A DNA stretch of 64,000 nucleotides, taken from contig CAVRND010000011.1 in NCBI GenBank assembly GCA_963722495.1, positions 124,001 through 188,000 of the forward strand. Direction: 5' to 3'. The notes below the pieces were generated by a model that was not told where the DNA came from, made no database searches, and worked only from the letters and a program-made list of their open reading frames with translations. Below are positions 58,274-64,000 of this stretch, piece by piece; within the stretch, counting starts at the first letter, position 1, and every line of letters starts with the position of its first letter. A program made the position numbers and the translations under genes. This DNA is from Hyphomicrobium_A sp963722495. GTDB taxonomy: Bacteria > Pseudomonadota > Alphaproteobacteria > Rhizobiales > Hyphomicrobiaceae.

Positions 58274-60402
58274 CCGTCCAGGCCGCGCTTTTTGAGGAGG
58301 CCGGCGATTTCGGGCGGGCGGCCGCGGAAGGCGACGTAGGCTTCGAGCGGGTCGCGCTGGTTGCCGCCCGAGTAGATGTACTTGTGCAGCTTCTTGGCCG
58401 TCGCGCCGTCGAACGGATTGCCCGTCTCCTGGAAGGCCGCGAACGCGTCGGCGTCCATCACCTCCGACCACAGGTAGCTGTAGTAACCCGCCGCATAGCC
58501 GCCCATGATGTGCAAGAAGTGCGGAATGCGGTGGCGCATGACGATTTCGCGCGGCATGCCGAGGCGATCCAACGTGCCGCGCTCGAACGCGTCGACGTCG
58601 ATCTCGCTCTCGTCCTCCTGCGCGTGCAGCTCCATGTCGACGAAGGCCGAGGCCAGGTACTCGATGGTCGAGAAGCCCTGGTTGAAGTTGCGCGCCTTCT
58701 TGATGCGCGCCAGCAGCTTGGCCGGCATCGGCTTGCCCGTCTCGTGGTGGAGCGCGAACTTCTCCAGCACCTCCGGCACCATCAGCCAGTGCTCGTAGAG
58801 CTGCGAGGGCAGCTCGACGAAATCGCGCGTCACCGCCGTCCCGGAGATGGATGGATAGGTGACGTCCGACAGTAGCCCGTGCAGGCCATGACCGAACTCG
58901 TGGAACAGCGTGCGCGCGTCGTCGAGCGACAGCAAGCTCGGCTGGCCCTCCTCGCTTTTGGCGAAGTTCATCACGTTGACGATGATGGGGCTCACGTCGC
59001 CCGCCACCTTCGACTGCGAGCGGAACGACGACATCCAGGCCCCGGAACGCTTCGAGGGGCGCGCGAAATAATCGCCAAGGAAAAGGCCGACGTGGGCGCC
59101 ACGCTTGTCGGTCACCTCCCACACGCGCACGTCCTCGTGGTAGCGCGGCGCGTCGGGCAGCTCCTTGAACTTCAGGCCGAACAGGCGCGAGGCCGTGTCG
59201 AAAGCGGCGGCGACAACGTTGTCGAGCATCAGGTACGGCCGCGTCGACGCCTCGTCGACGTCGAAGCGCGCCTTGCGCTCCTTCTCGGCGTAATAGCGCC
59301 AGTCCCAAGCGGCGATGGCGAAGTTGCCGCCCTCCTCGCGCGCCCTCAGTTGCAGCGCATCGCGCTCGCCGGTGGCACGCTTGATGGCTGGCTCCCACAC
59401 CGCCGTGAGCAGCCCGCGCACACTGGCCGGCGTCTTGGCCATCGTCTCTTCAAGGCTGTATTCGGCGTAGGTCTTGAAGCCGAGTAGCGCCGCAAACTCG
59501 GTGCGCAGCGCGATGATCTCCGACGTGATGGCGCGGTTGTCGGTTTCCTTGCCCATCTCGCCGCGCCGGATCCAGGCATTGAATGCCTCCTCGCGCAGAT
59601 CGCGCCGCGAAGAAAACTGCAAGAACGGCTCGATCGAGGAGCGCGACAGCGTGATGACGTACTTGCCGTCGAGGCCCTGATCGGCGGCGACACGGGCGGC
59701 GGCTTCGCGCAGCGCTTCCGGCAGGCCCTCGAGGTCGCGCTCCTGCAGCACCAGGCGCCACGACTGCTCGTCCTTCAAGACGTTCTGCGAGAACTGAGTC
59801 GCCAGCGTCGCCAGCCGCTGGTTGATCTCGGCAACGCGCGTCTTCTGCCTGGCCCCCAGCTTAGCGCCGGCGCGAACGAGCCACTTATAGCGCAGCTCCA
59901 GGACACGCCGCTGCTCGTCGGTGAGCGACAGTTCATCGCGGCGCTCGTAGAGATCCTCGACGCGCTTAAAGATCTTGGGGTTGAGCATCACCGCCGTCTC
60001 GTGGGCGGCAAGCTTCGGCGCCAATTCGCGCTCGATCGCCTGCAGCGCGTCGTTGGTGTGCGCGCCGGCGAGGTTGTAGAAAACCGCGGCGACCTTATCG
60101 AGCAGCCGGCCGCTCTTCTCCAGCGCCACGATGGTGTTGTTGAACGTCGGCTTCGCCGTCTCGCCGGCGACGCGCGCGATCTCCGCCTTGTGCTCCTTCA
60201 ATGCCGCGGCGAACGCTGCCTTGAAGTGCGCCGGCTCGATCTTCTTGAACGGCGGCAACCCGAACGCGGCGCTCCAGCGCGCCAGCAGCGGATTGCCCGG
60301 CTTCACGCGCGCGGGCCCCTTCGCTCGCGCCTTGGCGACACGCGCTGCAACTTTGCTCTTGGGCGCGCTCTTCAATTTGGCTTTCGCGGCTTTGCTCTTC
60401 AC
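58270..60402 (-). CDS. M3-family zinc oligopeptidase/dipeptidyl carboxypeptidase
   Basis: This zinc peptidase has about 710 residues. I chose a GTG at 60402 with AAGGAG 8 nt upstream; the frame is open to 60441. The catalytic motif is TLFHEFGHGLHGLLSDVTYP (HExxH) with a downstream Glu in SGTAVTRDFVELPSQLYEHW. C-terminal YAAGYYSYLWSEVMDADAFA is typical of Dcp/OpdA relatives. The first 40 residues form a Lys/Ala/Arg-rich tail (KSKAAKAKLKSAPKSKVAAR) not found in most homologues. It degrades short peptides in the cytoplasm or periplasm; no signal peptide is visible. A structured leader with a terminator lies upstream on the same strand. Confidence 0.92.
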   Translation of the reverse strand: MKSKAAKAKLKSAPKSKVAARVAKARAKGPARVKPGNPLLARWSAAFGLPPFKKIEPAHFKAAFAAALKEHKAEIARVAGETAKPTFNNTIVALEKSGRLLDKVAAVFYNLAGAHTNDALQAIERELAPKLAAHETAVMLNPKIFKRVEDLYERRDELSLTDEQRRVLELRYKWLVRAGAKLGARQKTRVAEINQRLATLATQFSQNVLKDEQSWRLVLQERDLEGLPEALREAAARVAADQGLDGKYVITLSRSSIEPFLQFSSRRDLREEAFNAWIRRGEMGKETDNRAITSEIIALRTEFAALLGFKTYAEYSLEETMAKTPASVRGLLTAVWEPAIKRATGERDALQLRAREEGGNFAIAAWDWRYYAEKERKARFDVDEASTRPYLMLDNVVAAAFDTASRLFGLKFKELPDAPRYHEDVRVWEVTDKRGAHVGLFLGDYFARPSKRSGAWMSSFRSQSKVAGDVSPIIVNVMNFAKSEEGQPSLLSLDDARTLFHEFGHGLHGLLSDVTYPSISGTAVTRDFVELPSQLYEHWLMVPEVLEKFALHHETGKPMPAKLLARIKKARNFNQGFSTIEYLASAFVDMELHAQEDESEIDVDAFERGTLDRLGMPREIVMRHRIPHFLHIMGGYAAGYYSYLWSEVMDADAFAAFQETGNPFDGATAKKLHKYIYSGGNQRDPLEAYVAFRGRPPEIAGLLKKRGLDG

Positions 60403-60519
60403 GTCGACGGCTCCTTGAAAGCGCAATGGCGCGGCGATCATGCCCGCGCGCCGTTATGCAAAGGTAGGCATCGGCGCGCAACCGTCCAGACCGCATCGCT
60501 CATTCACGACGTGCGCGAC

Positions 60520-60550
60520 AAAAAAGAAGGGCCGGTGGGGGACCGGCCCT
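60520..60550 (-). terminator. Intrinsic terminator of the candidate leader RNA
   Basis: Nine-base-pair arms AGGGCCGGT and ACCGGCCCT with a CCCCC loop (minus strand) are followed by TTCTTTTTT. It faces the M3 peptidase gene, so that gene needs read-through or its own promoter. Confidence 0.75.
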
Positions 60551-60670
60551 GACGACGATTGGGGAGTAATGCTATTGGAAGGGGCTGCCTAATAACCCGG
60601 TCCTCAAAGCTGCCCGAGGGCTGGGGGGCTGAGAGTCGAGCCGCTCCGACGAACCGGGTTAGAGGCAACG
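60520..60670 (-). ncRNA. Candidate structured RNA or leader upstream of the M3 peptidase gene
   Basis: On the minus strand a long helix forms between GCCTCTAACCCGGT (60666-60653) and ACCGGGTTATTAGGC (60601-60587), enclosing about 50 nt with further GC-rich stems. About 35 nt later comes a perfect hairpin, AGGGCCGGT-C5-ACCGGCCCT (60550-60528), followed by TTCTTTTTT, an intrinsic terminator 118 bp before the M3 start. This could be an attenuator leader or a small RNA. I do not recognise it as 6S, SRP or a known alphaproteobacterial sRNA. The rest of the 60403-60868 gap holds no gene. Confidence 0.45.
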
Positions 60671-60868
60671 ATTGACAATCTCGCAGCCCTTTGGGGCGGA
60701 TCATTGTCGGGGGCTGGCCGCGAATTTGTCCATGTCGGGGATTTTCCGTGCCGCGTCTGCGCCGTTTGCGCACACGTGATGCATATGCGCGGCATGAGTG
60801 CAGCGCGCCGCGCTTGAAATTGGGCGCGAGCGGCGCGATCATGAAGGTATCGCGACAGGGAGGCGCCG

Positions 60869-61261
60869 TTGAGCGAATCCGAACCGATAACTTTCAGCCC
60901 GCAGACAGCGGGCAACTATCGCAGTCATCAGACCGCATCCAGCCGAGCTCCCGAAGCTCAGCGCTGCACTACATTCACTCGCCAGGAACTCACCGCCATC
61001 CTCGCCGTCTACGGCCGCAAGGTCGCCGCGGGCGAATGGCGCGACTACGCCATCGACCTAGGGCGTGAGAAGGCGGTGTTCTGCGTCTTCCGCCGCGCCA
61101 GCGAGGTGCCGCTGTTCCGCATCGAGAAAGCCCCCAAGCTGGCGCGCAAGCAGGGCGCTTACAGCGTCGTGGCGCCGGCCGGTCTCATCCTCAAACGCGG
61201 GCACGATCTTATCCGCGTCCTGAGCGTGCTCGAAGCCCGCCCCCGCCTCGTCGGCGCTTAG
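60869..61261 (+). CDS. DUF2794-domain protein
   Basis: The protein has 130 residues from a TTG at 60869 with AGGGAGG upstream. The second half is the DUF2794 domain: TFTRQELTAILAVYGRKVAA, EWRDYAIDLGREKAVFCVFR, PLFRIEKAPKLARKQGAY. The family occurs almost only in alphaproteobacteria and is uncharacterised; no membrane segments. It runs convergent with the Bax inhibitor-1 gene over repeat A6. Confidence 0.88.
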   Translation: MSESEPITFSPQTAGNYRSHQTASSRAPEAQRCTTFTRQELTAILAVYGRKVAAGEWRDYAIDLGREKAVFCVFRRASEVPLFRIEKAPKLARKQGAYSVVAPAGLILKRGHDLIRVLSVLEARPRLVGA

Positions 61262-61299
61262 GCTAAGCCTTCGGCGGCGTCCGAACCCCCGGCTGTCGC

Positions 61300-61428
61300 G
61301 CTTCGCGCGTCCAGCCGACCTCTCCCTATGGGAGAGGTCAGTTGGCGTCGGCTTACGCGGAGGTCGTCACCTCTCCCGGCGGGAGAGGTCGACGCGAATG
61401 CGCAGCAATGAGCGGCGGGTGAGGGGTT
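61300..61428. repeat. Class A palindromic repeat (copy A6)
   Basis: The first unit is CCGACCTCTCCCTATGGGAG AGGT. A second unit, CACCTCTCCCGGCGGGAGAG, follows, then GCAGCAATGAGCGGCGGGTG AGGGG. It lies between the convergent ends of the DUF2794 and Bax inhibitor-1 genes. Confidence 0.8.
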
Positions 61429-61451
61429 ACGACGTCGAGGTCGGTGCCCGC

Positions 61452-61486
61452 AAAAGCGAAGGGCCGCGGAGTGATCCGCGGCCCTT
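61452..61486 (-). terminator. Intrinsic terminator of the Bax inhibitor-1 gene
   Basis: Minus-strand arms AAGGGCCGCGGA and TCCGCGGCCCTT enclose TCAC, followed by CGCTTTTG. It lies 29 bp past the stop codon. Confidence 0.75.
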
Positions 61487-61514
61487 GCCAATTCAGTGCT
61501 GCGTCGGGCCGCGA

Positions 61515-62261
61515 TTACTCGCGGTTGCCGAACAGATTGAGCAGCATCATGAACATGTTGATGAAGTCGAGGTAGAGGCTGAGGGCGCCCATGATGGCGC
61601 TCTTGCCCATAGCGACTGCATCGCCGGCCACCATCGAGTAGCCGTCCTTGATGCGCTGCGTGTCGTAGGCGGTGAGGCCGGCGAACACGAGCACGCCGAT
61701 CACCGAGACGGCGAACTGCAGACCGCTCGACTGCAGCCAGATATTGACGATCGAGGCGAGGATGATGCCGACGAGGCCCATGAACAGGAAGGAGCCCCAA
61801 CCGGAGATGTCACGCTTCGTCGTGTAGCCCCAAAGGCTGAGCGCGCCGAACGTGGCGGCGGTCACGAAGAAGATCTGCGCGATCGACTGGCCGGTGAAGA
61901 CCAGGAAGATCGACGACAGCGACACGCCCATGATGGCGGCGAACAGCCAGAACGTCGCCTGGGCCGCGCCGACGCTCATCTTCTCGACGCGGAAGGAGAG
62001 GAAGAGAACGAAGCCGAGCGGGGCAAGCATGACCACCCACTTCAGCGGCGAATTGTAGAGCGCCATGCCGAACTGAGTGAGCTGGCCGTCGGCGCCGACA
62101 GCCATCATGCTGGTGAGATAGGCCGTAACGCCCGTCAGAGCCACGCCGGCGGCCATGTAGTTGTAGACGCCGAGCATGTAGGAGCGCAGGCCTTCGTCTA
62201 GCGCGGCCCCTGTGCGGGCCGGATAGCCGGATGTTGCGTACCTGGGGTCGAACTGAGCCAT
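61515..62261 (-). CDS. Bax inhibitor-1/YccA-family membrane protein
   Basis: The protein has 248 residues from the ATG at 62261 with seven predicted membrane helices, the BI-1 fold. Family marks: YMLGVYNYMAAGVALTGVTA, GLMAM-type WVVMLAPLGFVLFLSFRVEK, FGALSLWGYTTKRDISGWGS and the C-terminal AYDTQRIKDGYSM, LYLDFINMFMMLLNLFGNRE with conserved Asp residues. YccA-type proteins modulate FtsH protease; others conduct calcium. It is preceded on the same strand by an FtsX-like ABC permease gene. Confidence 0.92.
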   Translation of the reverse strand: MAQFDPRYATSGYPARTGAALDEGLRSYMLGVYNYMAAGVALTGVTAYLTSMMAVGADGQLTQFGMALYNSPLKWVVMLAPLGFVLFLSFRVEKMSVGAAQATFWLFAAIMGVSLSSIFLVFTGQSIAQIFFVTAATFGALSLWGYTTKRDISGWGSFLFMGLVGIILASIVNIWLQSSGLQFAVSVIGVLVFAGLTAYDTQRIKDGYSMVAGDAVAMGKSAIMGALSLYLDFINMFMMLLNLFGNRE

Positions 62262-62418
62262 TTTTGTATCCCTGAGATCCTTTGGTTCGGCAGACTTTGC
62301 CAAATCACGCAGGAAATATGCGCCGCCGCCTGACACCTTTCAAGACTTACGAATCTGTACAATTCGCAATAGGCAAAGATTCACCTCGTCCAGAGAATGT
62401 CTTGATTTACGAGCCGCT

Positions 62419-64000
62419 TTACTCGGAGCGCAGGTACGGGACGGCCGGCGCGCGCAGCACCGCCCAGGTGCCTGCACCACCAAAAAGAAAAACGAGCCCC
62501 ATCGACAGGCCGAGCGCGAGCGCCACCGCCCCGACCGAGAAGGTGAAGGCGATATGCATCAGTTGCGTGACGATAATTGCCGCCGCCAGGGTGCCGAGGG
62601 CCACGGCGAACAGCGCTGTCACCGCCGATAGCAGCAGGTATTCGAGGAAGTGCGAGGTCAGGATGCGCCGGCGGGTTGCACCCAGCGTCTTGAGGATCAC
62701 GGCTTCGAGAATGCGCCGCCGCTGCGCCGTAGCCAGGGCGCCCGCCAGCACCAGCGCTCCGGCCAGCAGCGTCACGCTGCCCGCAGCGCGCACCGCCGTC
62801 ATGACCTTTGCGAACACGGTGTTGAACGTATCCAGCACGTCCTTCACCCGAATGGCGGTGATCGACGGATAGGCCTTGCTGAGCTCGCGGATCGCCTGGG
62901 CTTCGCTCGCCGGCGGCGTGTCGTTCGGCAGCGAGACGGTGACCAGCAGGTTGTAAGGCGCGCCGGCGAGCGTGTTGGGCGAGAACAACATGACGAAGTT
63001 GATCGCCAGGCTCTCCCACTTGACCTCGCGCAGGTTGGCGATAGTCGCCGTTACATTGCGGCCGAGCACGTTGACCGTGACCTTATCGCCGATCTTGAGG
63101 CCAAGCTTGCTGGCAAGGTCGGACTCGAAGGACACCAACGGCTCACCGTCGTAGTCCTTCGGCCACCATTCGCCGGCGATGACGCGCGAGCCCCGCGGCA
63201 CCTCCTCGGAATAGGATAGCCCGCGATCGCCATTGAGCACCCACTGGGCTTCCGGCGGCGCCTTGACGTCCTCGACCGGCACATCGTTGAGACGGACGAG
63301 GCGGCCGCGCAGCATCGGTGCGTCCTCTAGCACGGCGCCCGGCACATCCTTGCGGATCAGCGCGGCCATGGCGTCGAAGTTCTCTTTCGGCACGTCGATC
63401 ACGAAGTAGTCGGGCGAGCTGGTCGGCAGGCGGTCCTCAAGCTCGTTCACAAGCGAAGCGTCCGCCAGCGCCACGGCGACCAGCAGCGACAGCCCGGCGC
63501 CGAGCGACAGCACGACGGAACGCGCCAAGCCTCCCGGCGCCCCGAGATTGCCAAGCGCCAGTGACAGCTCCGGCAGGCGCGGGCGCGGCAGACGGCGTGC
63601 GGCCCAGGTCACGAAGGTGCCGAGCGCGTAGAACACCGCGAACACGACGATGAGGCCGACGCTGAAATAGATGGCGATGCGTTTGGAATCGGAGGTCAGC
63701 ATCGCGAAGGCGACGAGCGCCGCGGCGATGCCGATCGTCGTCACGATCACCCAGGTGCGCGGCAGCGTGCGCTCCGGCGCCACCTCGTCGCGGAACAGCA
63801 TGCTGGCGCTGACGCGTTCGACGCGCCCCAGCGGCCACAACGTGAACAGCAGCGCCACGCCGAAGCCGTAGACGAGCGCCGTGACGATGCTCAGCGGCGT
63901 CACAGTCATCTCGGCCTGGATCGGCAGCATGTCGCCGAACAGTGCGTCGAGCACGACGGGCGCGACGGTGCCGAGCAGGAGACCCAGCACCACGCCCATG
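62419..64000 (-). CDS. FtsX-like ABC transporter permease, N-terminus outside window
   Basis: Only the C-terminal 527 or so codons are present; the frame is open to the right edge. There are membrane helices at the beginning (LSIVTALVYGFGVALLFTLW), in the middle (RIAIYFSVGLIVVFAVFYAL; SVVLSLGAGLSLLVAVALAD) and at the end (FLEYLLLSAVTALFAVALGT, IAFTFSVGAVALALGLSMGL). A large periplasmic MacB-like domain lies between (NVLGRNVTATIANLREVKWE). The motif EAVILKTLGATRRRILTSHF is the FtsX/MacB permease coupling sequence. In related genomes this YbbP-type permease works with an ATPase and an arylesterase/TesA encoded upstream. Confidence 0.9.
   Translation of the reverse strand, partial: MGVVLGLLLGTVAPVVLDALFGDMLPIQAEMTVTPLSIVTALVYGFGVALLFTLWPLGRVERVSASMLFRDEVAPERTLPRTWVIVTTIGIAAALVAFAMLTSDSKRIAIYFSVGLIVVFAVFYALGTFVTWAARRLPRPRLPELSLALGNLGAPGGLARSVVLSLGAGLSLLVAVALADASLVNELEDRLPTSSPDYFVIDVPKENFDAMAALIRKDVPGAVLEDAPMLRGRLVRLNDVPVEDVKAPPEAQWVLNGDRGLSYSEEVPRGSRVIAGEWWPKDYDGEPLVSFESDLASKLGLKIGDKVTVNVLGRNVTATIANLREVKWESLAINFVMLFSPNTLAGAPYNLLVTVSLPNDTPPASEAQAIRELSKAYPSITAIRVKDVLDTFNTVFAKVMTAVRAAGSVTLLAGALVLAGALATAQRRRILEAVILKTLGATRRRILTSHFLEYLLLSAVTALFAVALGTLAAAIIVTQLMHIAFTFSVGAVALALGLSMGLVFLFGGAGTWAVLRAPAVPYLRSE

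Noticed and set aside
60520..60670. 6S RNA gene
   Set aside because: No long closing stem between the 5' and 3' parts and no adjacent ygfA/zapA gene; kept only as an unassigned structured RNA.

Overview
The window reads as chromosomal DNA of a GC-rich alphaproteobacterium of the order Hyphomicrobiales (Rhizobiales). The evidence is the protein families (DUF2794, a HIG1 twin-membrane protein, an alphaproteobacterial mdh-sucCDAB-lpd cluster, CbpA/CbpM, Mcl2-type CoA-ester lyase with mesaconyl-CoA hydratase) and the characteristic intergenic palindromes. A PqqA precursor peptide and two ethylmalonyl-CoA-pathway genes point towards a methylotroph or C1/C2 assimilator of the Hyphomicrobium type. 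That genus-level guess is inference.

Layout. 0-5 kb: end of a PduO-type cobalamin adenosyltransferase gene, a HIG1 protein, an envC-ctpA pair and two tandem rppH-like Nudix genes. 5-10.6 kb (minus): F1 ATP synthase genes atpHAGDC, with an Ohr peroxidase gene and a small Cys-rich gene inserted. 11-19 kb: a Gly/Tyr-rich secreted peptide, an ankyrin protein, priA, cbpA-cbpM, xerC and a broken TraB/GumN gene. 19-29 kb (minus): mdh-sucC-sucD-sucA-sucB-VOC-lpd. 29-33 kb: a matrixin protease, zapE, a GNAT enzyme, a histone-like 54-residue peptide and a VOC protein. 33-43 kb: succinate dehydrogenase, with sdhB separated from sdhCDA by about 6 kb of accessory genes. These include a Nudix gene between two bipartite palindromic repeats and an orphan pqqA. 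43-49 kb: mesaconyl-CoA hydratase, a malyl-CoA lyase/thioesterase homologue, a pyridoxal kinase, nhaA and a sulP/carbonic anhydrase pair. 50-56 kb: ccmABCDG, acnA and a DUF1223 protein. 57-64 kb: a Fic protein, an M3 peptidase, DUF2794, a Bax inhibitor-1 protein and part of an FtsX-like ABC permease.

How it fits together: the TCA enzymes (acnA, mdh, sucABCD, lpd, sdhABCD), cytochrome c maturation and ATP synthase form a respiratory core. The ethylmalonyl-CoA enzymes feed glyoxylate, malate and succinate into it, and the adenosyltransferase supplies their B12 cofactor.

Quality warning. Between about 2 and 42 kb, plus one site at 57.2 kb, roughly twenty genes carry single-base or small frameshifts, many of them essential. 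Most are probably sequence errors. Coordinates for those genes span the whole restored reading frame.
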